Assembly: GCF_028583425.1 (NCBI RefSeq) | Contig: NC_072792.1 | Coordinates: 14,435,676-14,499,675 of the forward strand | From: Eublepharis macularius | Taxonomy: Eukaryota > Chordata > Lepidosauria > Squamata > Eublepharidae | DNA: 64,000 nt | Direction: 5' to 3' | Shown: piece by piece, positions 31,264-41,234 of the stretch | Layout: each line of letters starts with the position of its first letter | Numbering within the stretch: position 1 is the first letter of the stretch | Position numbers and translations under genes: made by a program | The notes under the pieces: generated by a model | Told to the model about the DNA's origin: nothing | The model's database searches: none | What the model saw: only the letters and a program-made list of their open reading frames with translations

Positions 31264-31687
31264 GGCGGTTTGGCATTGGGATCGGATCCCTCTGGGGGGA
31301 GATGGGGCCTCAGGTCGCATCGAACCCGTTTATAGGGGATTCCCTTAAGGAATTCAGGGAGTGAGGCCTAGCAGCGGGACCCAGCTCGGGGGCCCCGCAC
31401 TCAGCGGCACGCTCCCTGGTGGCAGGGGGGCAATAAGGGGTGTACACCCGATTGCCCCTCCAACTGCCATCCCTCGGTTTCCCCCTCACAGCTTGGGCCT
31501 GTGGGGGCTGGAGGGATTGGCTGGCAGGCGGGTCAGCCAATTACTGGGATCCGATCCCTATGCGGCCAACACTCCTTGTCACTGTAATCAATAAAGTTGT
31601 GGCCTTGTTTAACTCCAACCTTGAGTCCTGCGTGTTCGTTATGGCTCTCCCCGGCTCAGCCGGCCGCCCATCACCGCTCGGCGGCAA
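31264..31687 (+). repeat. Ngaro B2 repeat (3' terminal)
   Basis: 424-bp copy of B1 ending GGCGGCAA, followed at once by the interrupted host repeat AGGTGG. The AATAAA at 31590-31595 with downstream GTTGTGGCCTTG is the probable polyadenylation signal. Confidence 0.95.
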
Positions 31688-31745
31688 AGGTGGAATATAA
31701 ATGACATAAATAAAAATAAATAATAAATAAATAAATAATAAAATA
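31688..31745 (+). mobile_element. LINE-like tail, right half of the Ngaro target
   Basis: AGGTGGAATATAAATGAC then an AAT/AAATA-rich end. Joined to 25319 it restores the tail seen at 55033-55075 and 9040-9090. Confidence 0.75.
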
Positions 31746-32470
31746 GACATTGATTTTTTTCATTTCCCTCCATTTGTGGTTTCTCAACCGAGTTGTTTGG
31801 TTTCTATTTCATTTACCAGCATTTAAAATAACAAAAAAAACACATTCACACTGGCATACTTATACTGGATCTATCCTTTTTTCCAGTAGTGAGAAGGGGG
31901 AAAGGGCCTTGCGTGCACACACACACACATACATGCACACATTCCAATGTACTTGTTTGGCTTAACCATTCCTAAAATAAATGAGCAATTATGCTTGCAA
32001 GACTAAATGCATTACCTTCTGCACTCCCTGAAGGCCACATTCTGGGTATATCTTTCTCAAACAGATATTGAGGCTGTGGTCTGGGTGTTATCAAATCTGT
32101 AACCCATGTTTTATTTGAAAGTCGCTTGTACAACACAGTGAATCAGAAATGGATCAAACTGCCGACATTACACTGGATAGAGTTTCCATCAGATATTTTA
32201 GTCCCTAAATTGCTAACAGACTCAAGAGTGGAAAATTTACTCATTTTAGCCAAATTTTTTGTTCAGGCTATGAGAATTTGGGCAACTTATAAGAATCTCC
32301 CTCATATTCTCAATTACTACTTAAGACTTATAGGTTAGAAGAGTAGAGTAAGAAAGAAAGAAAAGAAAGACCCTCCCCCCCTTCCTGAATCAATGTTTGG
32401 GATCAGAACACCACATGGACAAAAGCTATGTAGAATATCGGCTGTAATAAGGAGGGAGATTGGCAGAGAC
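31746..32470. other. Unassigned AT-rich DNA
   Basis: No gene recognised. A short CA repeat lies at 31916-31928. Confidence 0.35.
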
Positions 32471-32886
32471 TGAGAGTCGAACCACACGATACAAATTACA
32501 CGAGCCCGAGCGAGTGTCAGGAGTCCTGTCTTACCCCAAATGCCTGTGTCCAGCATTCTATCGATGAGCATGTGTCCTGGTTCAGGCACGCATTCAAAAT
32601 GTTCTGCTCCAGTGTAGCTGCGATGGCGCGCGTACACGGTCACGATCAGTAAGTCGGCAATGCAGAGTGTCCTTATTTCCTATATCTTCCACTTCCTGTC
32701 TGTGCAAAGTGGAGATGCATGATGGGATATCTTGGAGGTACACTGAGAAAATCCATGCCACCGCAAACACGGGTTCGATGGAGGTCCTACAGTCCTGGTG
32801 CGTGTAGTTGAAAACAATGTTGGAACACGTGTAAGTAAGTTTTCGTGTCATTCACGTGTAATTCATATCATGTGGTTCGACTCTGA
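32471..32886 (+). mobile_element. Harbinger-like non-autonomous element (410 bp) with TGA TSD
   Basis: The element 32474-32883 has 29-bp terminal inverted repeats starting GAGTCGAACCACACGATAC, with its complement ending GTGGTTCGACTC. The flanking trinucleotide is TGA on both sides, fitting the 3-bp TNA-type duplication of PIF/Harbinger elements. The terminal pattern resembles that of the 118-bp MITEs. No transposase. Confidence 0.85.
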
Positions 32887-33826
32887 GTAAAAAAGCTGGC
32901 TAGGTCAAATCCTTAGTTTTGAATTTCTCTCTGTTGCTAATCCTCCTGGTTATAAGCAGAGGGTCACAGTATTAGAATTGCTACCAATTGCATTAGCATG
33001 GAAGGCTAAGGTCTAATTCCTTCTAAGCTTTAATGGTTAAGGTTGCATTCACAGGATACTGGATGTTGTCCTACGGCTGCACTATAGTAAACATTCAACT
33101 CGGGATTTTCCAGTGTGCACAAAATAATCAAGCAGGTGAATGATTATGCAATGAATGTGATGAAAGAAACTGATGCATCTTGGAAACAGCTTTAATAATG
33201 CAACAATGTCCAAGCCGACTGAGGAATAGTTCCAGGTAGAGGAGGACAGGTTAAAAGGTAACACCAAACCATGCACCCAGAGGCTCAACCCCAAAGAGAA
33301 TAGTGGTGGAGTAACCTTGCATGACGGATTGGATGAATGCCATCACAATTTTTTTCTGAGTCGCTCTTCCTTCTGAGAATTCAGTCTTAATTTCCCATCT
33401 TTGGAAAGTGTCTGCAGTCTGTGGTTCGCATAGCATAAGCTGTTCAGTGTACCTGGACATAGAACAGATGAATATTGCCATTGTTTATTTAGATAGTTTG
33501 CCCTGCCCACCGCAACCTCATGAATGTGATGAATGGAACAGATGCATGCATGAATTGACATTTTCAAGAAAAGAGGCTTTGTGTTTACTTCGGGGAATAG
33601 TTTTTTGTGTGAATTTGGCCAGACTGAGCATACACAGAAATGTGTTGCCAATGGAAGAATAGGAAATTACAAAGCCCTACATCCTAAATGCACCCTAAAC
33701 TATGTTCAATTTTTAAGTGGCTCCAGTGATGAAGGCCTTAAAAGTAAGATCATTTTATTGTAAATTGTTACATTAAATATACATTCAAAGTGGAAAAAAA
33801 GGAAACAAAATACATAATTGTCATCT
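32887..33826. other. Unassigned DNA
   Basis: No gene recognised. GATGAATG and GAACAGATG phrases repeat around 33140-33170 and 33520-33550, without clear structure. Confidence 0.35.
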
Positions 33827-34799
33827 GTCTTAATGGATCCAGAGGAGTTAGCCGTGTTAGTCTGTAGTAGCAAAATCAAAAAGAGTCCAGTAGCACCTTT
33901 AAGACTAACCAATTTTATTTTATTGTAGCATAAGCTTTCGAGAATCAAGTTCTCTTATCTACCCAGGGAATACAATTACAGGACCCAATGGCATCAACTA
34001 CACTGTCTCTGGCTCTTACAGCTGCTCATCCTCCAATCTGATATATGCCCTCATGTGCCAACAATGTCCTTCTGCTCTGTACATTGGACAAACCAGCCAA
34101 CCTCTACGCAAAAGAATAAATGGACACAAATCTGACATTAGAAATGGAAACGTCCAAAAACCAGTGGGAGAACACTTCAATCTACCAGGACATTCCACCA
34201 AAGACTTAAAAGTTGCTGTGGTTCAACAGAAACCCTTCAAAAACAAAATCCAACGGGAGGCTGCTGAATTGGAATTCATATGCAAATTTGACTCTGTCAA
34301 GCTGGGACTGAATAGAGACTATGAATGGTTATCACATTATCACAGGTAACAGATTTCCTTTACAGAGGCGTGGTCTGGGGGAGCCCAGAGACGCCTGGTG
34401 TGGGCTTTGTTTGTCAATTATCTCAGCCTGAGTGCGTGTGGGCTTTCGGGGACCACAGTTCTCTTTGTCAGATGCAGCTGGCAGGGAGAGCTGTGGTTAT
34501 CAAGGGCTTATACTACATAGGAATTGTATACCTTCACTGCAGCAAACTGACTCCACACCAAAAGGAGATGTTTACATTTACAAGCAAAGGAATGTTTTGA
34601 TTGCCTTCACACTAATTGCATTCTGTCCCCTTGTGATATATGTCCCGTTCTTTCCCCTCCCCTCCTCTTCTGTATTTGACCAGTTCGGATCAGGCATCTG
34701 ACGAAGAGAACTTGATTCTCGAAAGCTTATGCTACAATAAAATAAAATTGGTTAGTCTTAAAGGTGCTACTGGACTCTTTTTGATTTTGTCTTAATGGA
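33827..34799 (+). mobile_element. Penelope-like element, truncated, with inverted copy of its own tail and 11-bp TSD
   Basis: The element 33838-34788 is flanked by GTCTTAATGGA on both sides (33827-33837 and 34789-34799). It starts with the PLE tail in reverse (33838-33955), then enters a GIY-YIG coding region in sense, then ends with the same tail in sense (34700-34788). The two tails form about 88-bp near-perfect inverted arms. The whole lies within one target duplication, so the inverted piece arose in the same insertion. Confidence 0.92.
33960..34349 (+). pseudogene. PLE GIY-YIG endonuclease fragment
   Basis: Encodes the C-terminal endonuclease of a Penelope-like element, the domain that nicks target DNA for priming. 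Visible are CQQCPSALYIGQTSQPLRKR (the YIG half and the catalytic-region Arg), INGHKSDIRNG, then KPVGEHFNLPGHS and AELEFICKFDSVKLGLNRD, ending with a natural stop at 34349. The RT and most of the linker are absent, and the frame begins at the junction with the inverted tail. The frame is uninterrupted over about 130 codons, so the copy is not very old. Confidence 0.9.
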
Positions 34800-35656
34800 A
34801 GCATTTAGCAGAGATTTAGTTTATGTCATTCCCACCTTCAAAATGAGAGTAATGGATCTGTATATCATTGATTCTCAAACTAAGTGCTGTGAGTGAAATT
34901 AAGGTAAATAATGAAAACTGAATTAAATAATTAAAAGTCTGTTGAGCAAAAGCACATATATACACACCCAGAGAAGTCTTTCTGCTGTCCCTCTACATGA
35001 TCCATTGTTCTGCCCTTGCGATCTTCTAGTTATCCTCCTCTGAGGGGAAGTAAATCTGCCTAGGTTGGCATGACCAGACCATTCAATCACTCCCAGTGCT
35101 GACCCACAGTGGAGTGTCTTGACATTATCTCAAAAAGTTAAGGAAGCACAGTACAAAGCACTTTTTTTAACAAAAAGCTTTATTTCTTATTGCAATCTAA
35201 AGGTATAATTGTGCTTTGGTGAAGCACTTTCGTGTGTGTATGTTATATGTCCTCAAGTCACGTCTGATTTATGTCAACCATATGAATGAAAAACCTCAAA
35301 AAAATTCTGTCATTAACAGCCTTGCGCAGGTTTTGCAAACTAGCAGTTTTGGGTTTCTTTATTAAAACCTAACATTCCACAACTTGATTGAATGATAATA
35401 TTTGTGTGTTATATGCTTATGGTGACACTATGAATTAATGAATAACCCCCCCCCCCCAAATGTCCTATCATTAAGAACCTTGGTCATGTCTAGCAAACTG
35501 AAGGCCATGGCTTCCTTTATCGAATCAATGCATCTCATCTCGCATCGTCTTTCTCTGCTGCCTTCATCTTTTCCTTGCATTATTGTCTTTTCCAGAGAGA
35601 AGAGGTACATTGAATTCAGCAGGAGAGTTGTGTGGGACTGAAGGCACATGGATTTC
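34800..35656. other. Unassigned DNA
   Basis: No gene recognised. A C run lies at 35447-35456. Confidence 0.35.
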
Positions 35657-35772
35657 TAATAATAATAACTGTGCTTTTATACCTACTGAGTTCATGGCAG
35701 TAGTGGGATTTGAACCAGTAGAGCGCTGTTTTTCAGCCAAACCACTTAACCACTGTTCTACAGCAGCTATTT
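35657..35772 (-). repeat. tRNA-derived SINE, second type, antisense; target of RPL7 insertion
   Basis: AATAATAATAACTGTGCTTT, GAGTTCATGGCAGTAGTGGG, AGCCAAACCACTTAACCACT and TCTACAGCAGCT in plus-strand order. The head end (CAGCAGCTAT) adjoins the poly(A) of the RPL7 retrocopy. Confidence 0.8.
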
Positions 35773-36730
35773 TATTTTTATTTTTTAAATTTTTTTACAG
35801 AGACTTTTTTAATTAACAATGTTTAATGAAGTCTTCTGAGGACCATTAATTCATCCTCCTTATGAGCTAATCGGGTCTTCCCTGTTTCCTGAATCACCAC
35901 CTTCTACAAAGTGGGTAGTTTTCGTCTTCATTCCACCCTGTGGAGAGGACAGCTTGAATGGCCAGAGGAAGTTGTTGGCTGCCTTGAAGTTTTTGCCAAC
36001 AGTATAGATTTCATGGATCAGATCTTCCATGCAAATGAGGGCCAAGCTACAAGTGACAAATGACACTTGAATGGCAAGTGGATTGAGTGGAGGGCAAGTG
36101 AACAGGGAGAAATACACTTGCTGTTCAAGTGTCATTCGTCACTTGTAGCTTGGCCCTGAGGCCATGCTTTTTCAGACATCTCTTGATGAGAGAATTGTCA
36201 GTCAAAGCAACACGCTGCTTGTTGATCTTGCCATAGCCATGCTTGTAGATCAATTCATGCACAGATCTTAAGTTGGGATAACCCCATGCAATGTAGGGTT
36301 CAACAATTCTCAGCATGCTAATGGATGCTTTGTTGAGTTTCACAAATGTCCCATTGAAAATTTGCCGCAGGCGAAAAAGCTGCAGTACCTTGTGAACCTT
36401 GGGACTAACACCATTAATGCCTCTGATCCTGATTACAAATGCCAGTTTGGGTTCAGCAGGTACATAGTAAATACCAGCTTTGTGGGCCAAGCAAATCTCT
36501 TTTCGATACATCTGCCTGTATTCTTTGTAGTAGGCCTGAGCTCTTTTATAGATGACTTTTCGTTCTTCTTTTCGCAACTTCTTTTTAATCAGCAGTCTCT
36601 TCAGACGTTTGGCCTTTATATCAGCAAAAGCCTTCCTTTTTTTCAAAAGGCTTTCTGGAACCGAAGGCACCTTCTTCTTTGCTTCTTCACCCACCATGGT
36701 CACTGCCAGAAAAGCTGCAGCTATCTATTT
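35773..36730 (-). pseudogene. RPL7: RPL7 (60S ribosomal protein uL30) processed pseudogene, split by a MITE
   Basis: Intronless antisense copy of the large-subunit ribosomal protein L7. The frame starts at ATG 36697 ([15 protein letters not shown]) after a short 5' UTR. It keeps hallmark segments [36 protein letters not shown] and [17 protein letters not shown]. After a GLI-coding point it is interrupted by the 118-bp MITE (36039-36156), then resumes with [16 protein letters not shown] and [14 protein letters not shown] one-base loss near the end gives an early stop. A three-residue gap precedes [11 protein letters not shown]. An A-rich tail (T-rich on plus, 35773-35797) and GCAGCTAT near both ends suggest LINE-mediated retroposition. 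Not functional. Confidence 0.95.
36036..36159 (-). mobile_element. 118-bp hairpin MITE, copy 1, TSD TGA, inside RPL7
   Basis: Element 36039-36156, TGA on both sides. Variant stem with CAAGTGAC. Removing it and one TGA restores the RPL7 reading frame exactly, proving the insertion and its 3-bp duplication. Confidence 0.95.
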
Positions 36731-36785
36731 TAATGTGACACATTTGCTGGTGTGTAAAGGTAACCATTTCTATTCAGAAATTGTA

Positions 36786-37250
36786 ACTTTCAAAAACCAG
36801 TGGGGAAACATTTTAATCTTCCAGGACATTCAGTTGCTGACCTAAAAGTAGCATTTATCCTGCAGAGGAATTTCAAAGGGAAATTAGAAAGAGGGACTGC
36901 TGAATTGCAACTGATAACGAAGATCAAGATAAAGCATCCACCTGGACTGAATCGAGACCTAGGCTTCCTGTCTCATTACCAAAGCTGATTTCTACACACC
37001 CACCACCCCTCTTCATACCCCATCCTATCCAATCATGCCTGCTATTGTCATTCACTGGCTATTGTTTTTTAGCATCTGTAATTGCTCCCCAAGATATAAG
37101 GACATACACTCTAGCTGCAGTTGAAGAAGTGAGCTATAACTCATGAAAGCTCCTACCCTACCACAAATGTTGTTAGTCTTATAGGTGCTACTGGATTCTT
37201 GCTGTTTTCTGCTGCTACAGACAGACTAACATGGCTACCCATCTTGATCC
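36786..37250 (+). mobile_element. Penelope-like element 3' fragment
   Basis: Begins inside a GIY-YIG domain: HFNLPGHSVADLKVAF, then LQLITKIKIKHPPGLNRDLG and FLSHYQS with a stop at 36988. It continues through the 3' region to a tail with GTTAGTCTTATAGGTGCTAC and CAGACTAACATGGCTACCC. It is a more diverged copy than 33838-34788, 5'-truncated. The upstream junction near 36786 lies just beyond the 5' end of the RPL7 retrocopy. Confidence 0.87.
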
Positions 37251-37677
37251 ATTTCCGTTCAACATGTTAACTTGTGAGTTTGCTACCTCAGGCATCCCTC
37301 CCACCCAAATTACATGATGATTTGGTGTGGGTTTTTTGCACTGTAGTTATTTCGAACCTTGGCATTATGCTCAGGAGGGCAGAGCTTCCAAAGACATGCT
37401 GTATCTGCGCAGCCAGGGTGCTCTGCTTTCAAATTATTTGAAATAAGGGAGATTCTCTAGCTTTCTGTATGTCTACAGTTCTCATTCATAGGACTGGTGC
37501 TGGTTATTCAAAGTACTGGCTTCTGCGGCTTCCTTAGAAAGTTTTCAGTGACTCATTGAATATCATATCCATGAAGCTCCAAGAGAGGCAATGGGGGGAA
37601 AACAACACAAAGACAATTAAAAAAAATCTTTGCATCATGCAAAATATCTTGTTTATAATTACATAATTTCTCCTCCC
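37251..37677. other. Unassigned DNA before the Gypsy 5' LTR
   Basis: Nothing recognised. Confidence 0.35.
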
Positions 37678-38082
37678 TGTCAGGCAGGCAAGCCAGCCTG
37701 CCTGCAATGCCAGTGAATGTATTCCTGCTAGGGGGATGGGTAGTAGGGCAGCTTTCCTCCTTCATTGTATCTTGGCTATGCTTTGCTTGGGCTGAGTGGT
37801 GTTATCAGTGCAGCAGAAGTGGCATACCTGAGAACAGACCTTGGGCATTTCAGCTCTGCATGTCTTTCAGGACTTTCATGCCAACTTCAACTGACTCTTG
37901 TTTGGACTGGGGGTGCGGGAAGGACCAGAGGTATGACCTCTCAGGGAAGACTTGGCTTTGGCATTCCAGGCAATTACTCTGTACTTGTGCACTACTAGGG
38001 AGCATTATCTAATAAAGACCTTTAACTCATGCAGCCATTATGAAGTGGAGAGTCTGAGAGAATCCCCTAGCCAGGCCTGATA
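37678..38082 (+). repeat. Gypsy 5' LTR
   Basis: 405 bp, starts TGTCAGGCAGGCAAGCC and ends CCTGATA. Similar throughout to the 3' LTR. AATAAA is at about 38010 (TCTAATAAAGACC). Confidence 0.93.
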
Positions 38083-38307
38083 TTTTGCTTGAAATCACTT
38101 CAGTCTTCAGAACCAGGGGAAACCAGTGAGATTTCCTGCCTGCAGCATAGCAGCAGGAGGGGACAACAGATCTCCTGTGAACCCTGAGGAACTTTCTCAA
38201 GACCCCACGGAACCACAGATGCTTGGGACTAGCTCGGAGCACAGTGCCAGGGTGATTCCCAAGAGAGGAGCCAGAACCCTGGACTGGCTGGGTACAATGG
38301 CCAGAGG

Positions 38308-38504
38308 ATGGATATCATATCCCTCGTACAGAAGGATGAAGGACCGGAGGGAATGGCACCGAGTACACCTGTTCTGATCCATCTTGGGAGGAGGATGGGA
38401 GCTCTAGAGAATCCAGGAGGAGACCTGGAGGATGAGGAGAAGCTGTTCGGATTGGCAACTCTTTGGGAGAACCAAACCGAGGACATCAAAGAAGGAGACC
38501 TCAC
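38308..38504 (+). pseudogene. Gypsy gag, 5' part before the L1 insertion
   Basis: Open frame from ATG 38308 (GAGGATGG context) through PSTPVLIHLGRRMGALENPG and FGLATLWENQTEDIKEGD, stopping at the L1 junction. The same KEGDLT codons recur right after the L1 in a compatible frame (40091-40106), because the target duplication lies inside gag. Gag would form the particle. No capsid motif lies in this short N-terminal piece. Confidence 0.7.
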
Positions 38505-40106
38505 GGATTCGGTTTCGTTTTCTCAGCCATGTCGGACGCTCCTCTTCGCGGGCTTGAGAGGAAGCGCCCGAGCACCCTGTCCAGGCGGCTGATCTGCGAA
38601 GATTAGCCCCCAAAACTCCCAGTGAGGGAGGCTGGGTCCGGGACGCTGCGGGAAGAGCCCCCCGGAATCAATGCGGGGGGTTAATTGCCCGTTTGTCCCT
38701 ACGGAGGCCGGCAGACGTGCGCGGCGCCTCGAGTGCTGCTGGGCCATGGAAAACGGCAAAGAGCAGAATTAGGCGAGAGCCTGCAAGTAAGCGAATCCCT
38801 TCTGATACTACAAGCGTACGTGAAGGAGTGGTGGGATCTGAAGCTAAGAAGGCTTGTTCTTCCCCTTTGCTGAGTTTCAGAATCTGGTTGGCGGTTCCCC
38901 CCCCCCCTAAAATGGCTACAAAAAAACAAAGTCCTGCCCTGGGCAAGTCAGTTTCGGCTGCCCTAAAGGGAGAGTCGTTGGAGGAGGTAGTGCGGAGGGC
39001 GGTTGGTGAAGCTATAAAACCCTTTGTTGACAAGCTGAATGAAACAGATCAAAGGGTGGGCTTAATTGAGAGCGAAGTGAAAACCATTAAGGAAGCAGCG
39101 GGGGGGGGCAGAGAAGTCTGCTCGGGAAAGTGCGTCACTCGTGAAGGCTATGAATAAAGAGCTCAAACTGGTGGAGAATCAGCTGATTGGGCTACAAGTG
39201 GAACGAACACAGACAATTTTGCATCTCCAGAATGTGAAAGAGGAGGAAAATGAGGATTTACGGGGTCTGGCCTCGGAACTATTGGCGACACCCGCGAGGG
39301 CAACTAAAGAAGAAGTAAAAAGTGCCATTTTGGAAGTCCGTCGGGCTACTTCAAAATATGCAATGAAGCGTCAGTTGCCTCGCGAGATCATCATTGATTT
39401 TTCATCTAAGAGGATCCGGGACACTATCCTATATAATTCATACAATGCGGATTTGGACTTTTTGGGTAATAAAGTTAAGATATTGAAAGACGTCCCATTT
39501 CTAGTTCGGAAAAGACGTTTTAAGTATAAAAAGTTCGCAGCTCTTCTGAGAGAACGTGGAATAAAGTACAAATGGTTATTTCCGGAAGGAATCTGGTTCA
39601 GTCACAAAGATCAAGCTTTCAAGTTATTATCAGAAGATCAACTAAGGGATTTTGAGGATAAAAATCCGGAATTTCAGTGCACCAAGCAAGACGAAAAGGA
39701 GAAGTCTGAGGGGGAGGGGGAGGAAATGAGCACTGCGGCTGCAGCTGCTCAGAGAGAATTGCGTCCGGGACCCAGGAGGGGAAGAAAAATTTAATTTGAA
39801 TTTAAATTGTAATTTGCATTTAGTAAGGTCAACCACTCCATCAATATAATATAAAGCTTTAACTTTTGAATAATGGCTGTATGAAGGGAAAACATGAAAC
39901 GTAGTGTTTAGTGTTTGTAGATTACCTTCCCCTTTTTCCCCACCCCCCCTTCCCTTTCTCTTTTTTCTCCTTTCCTTCCCATCCCTTGTGCTATTGTAGT
40001 CTTTTGTAGTTACTGTTTTGTAGGGTATGTATGTATGTAGTAGTTTTGTATGTTAGATATTGAAAAATAAAAAATATTATAAAAAAAAAAAAGAAGGAGA
40101 CCTCAC
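38488..40106 (+). mobile_element. ORF1-only L1 (HAL1-like), with 15-17 bp TSD
   Basis: Element 38505-40090 (1,586 bp) between copies of AAGAAGGAGACCTCAC (left copy ending 38504, right copy 40091-40106). It has a GC-rich 5' UTR of about 400 bp, an L1 ORF1, a pyrimidine-rich 3' UTR, AATAAA at 40066-40071 and a short poly(A). ORF2 is entirely absent, although both ends are present. The insertion site (ATC/AAAGAA) is near the L1 endonuclease preference. Confidence 0.9.
38912..39794 (+). pseudogene. L1 ORF1p (RNA-binding), one frame break
   Basis: Starts at ATG 38912 (MATKKQSPALGK). The first part is helical and charged, LEEVVRRAVGEAIKPFVDKL then VGLIESEVKTIKEA, as in the L1 ORF1 coiled coil. A run of nine G (39100-39108) shifts frame. 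The rest runs in the next frame to TAA 39794: LKLVENQLIGLQV, ILHLQNVKEEENEDL (RRM-like), PREIIIDFSSKRIRDTILY and the C-terminal domain WLFPEGIWFSHKDQAFKLL. About 294 residues across the break, a usual ORF1p size. ORF1p coats L1 RNA as a trimer and acts as a chaperone. With ORF2 missing, movement would need enzyme in trans. Confidence 0.88.
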
Positions 40107-40110
40107 CACA

Positions 40111-40690
40111 ATGGAGGACCAGGGAGTGGGTGAGGACGATGAGAATGGAGAGGCCAGGGATCTGAGTGGAGTGTCTGGCCTACAGCAGACGTGCGAGGAG
40201 ATAGAGGAGGTCAGGCAGATAGTGCTGGAAATTATGGATGGAATGTGTGAACTGTACCTAGCTGCACGGGCCTGCAAAGGTGGAGGGAAGGCACCGGTGA
40301 GGCCTCCCAACCAATGGGTGGCCCCAAGCAGATTCCCTTCAGATCCAGGTTCACCTGCCCTCCCAGAAGGCCCAGCACCACCGATTCTCCCAGCAGACCT
40401 AGCACTACCAATCCTCCCAGGGGCCCCAAGATCATGCGCTAGAGGAGCAAGGGTCCCATGGGACTGGAACCTGACACCCCGGCCTGGCATAAACTGGAAG
40501 CTCATTTTGACGGAGGTCCCAAGGAATTGGGCTATTTCTTGGTGCAAGTGAGGGACTTCCTAAGAGGATGGGGCTACACTTTCCCAGATGAACTGAGCCA
40601 AGTAAGCTACATAGGATCGCAGCTGGGAGGTTCAGCAGCTAAATGGTATGTGACTTCCTACTCAATGCAAGGAATCAATGCGGTCTCAAT
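40111..40690 (+). pseudogene. Gypsy gag, 3' part
   Basis: Continues gag after the L1: MEDQGVGEDDENGEARDLSG, a Pro-rich middle (PALPEGPAPPILPADLALP), then after a frame change near 40455 a capsid-like segment KLEAHFDGGPKELGYFLVQV with FLRGWGYTFPDELSQVSYIG and AAKWYVTSY. The last part resembles sushi-type Gag capsids. Nucleocapsid knuckles and protease are not seen; the sequence jumps to RT near 40700. Confidence 0.75.
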
Positions 40691-40734
40691 GTCGAACACC
40701 TACCCCACCTCGTTGATCAGAGACTTGTTAGGGG

Positions 40735-41100
40735 CAGTGGCTCAGGGGAAAATATTCACAAAGCTGGACCTCCAAGATGAATATTTTCAAAGTGAGAATT
40801 AAGGAGGGGAATGAGTGGAAGACCACTTTTAAGACCCCCCTGGGGCAATTTGAATATCGAGTCATGCCTTTCGGGTTACAAGGGGCCCCTGGCATGTCCA
40901 TGAATTTAATTAATGAAGTTTTACACAAGTTCCATTATAAGGGAGTGATCATTTATCTTGATGATGTGATGGTGTATTCCAAGGATTATGAATCCCATGT
41001 GAAATTGGTGCGGGAGGAGCAAAAACCATGTAACAACACAAACTGTATGTAAAACTGTCCAAGTATGAGTTTCATAAAGAGGAGCTGTATTTCCTGGGGT
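40735..41100 (+). pseudogene. Gypsy reverse transcriptase fragment
   Basis: RT palm remnant: GKIFTKLDLQDEYFQ (first Asp), a stop and frame change near 40800, then EWKTTFKTPLGQFEYRVMPF, GLQGAPGMSMNLINEVL and the active site IIYLDDVMVYSKD. Fingers upstream are deleted. The frame is lost again near 41050. Confidence 0.9.
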
Positions 41101-41234
41101 ACTGAGTATTGGGGAGAGGCTTAGGAATGAATCCAACCAAAGTAGAAGCTGTGTTCAGATGGGAAACCCCTAAAACGTGACCATGGCTACAGTCATTCCT
41201 GGGGTTTGCTAACTTCTACTGACCCTTCATAAAT

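Larger units (their letters stand above)
25320..31687 (+). mobile_element. Ngaro-type tyrosine-recombinase retrotransposon, near complete
   Basis: A 6.4-kb GC-rich element with the Ngaro plan: A1 (25320-25592), coding region, B1 (30499-30922), A2 (30923-31195) and B2 (31264-31687). It encodes, in order, a Gag-like protein, reverse transcriptase with RNase H, a tyrosine recombinase and an SGNH-type hydrolase. Elements of this order replicate through RNA, form a circle using the split direct repeats, and integrate by recombinase rather than a DDE integrase, leaving no target duplication. That is seen here: the flanks join as GTGAGAA|AGGTGG, matching the uninterrupted tail at 55033-55045. B1 and B2 differ at about one position, A1 and A2 at about six. 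Three single-base frame breaks in pol and recombinase make the copy as written non-functional. Confidence 0.95.

Noticed and set aside
35797..36697. Functional RPL7 gene
   Set aside because: No introns, an early stop near the C-terminus, a small deletion and a MITE in the coding region.
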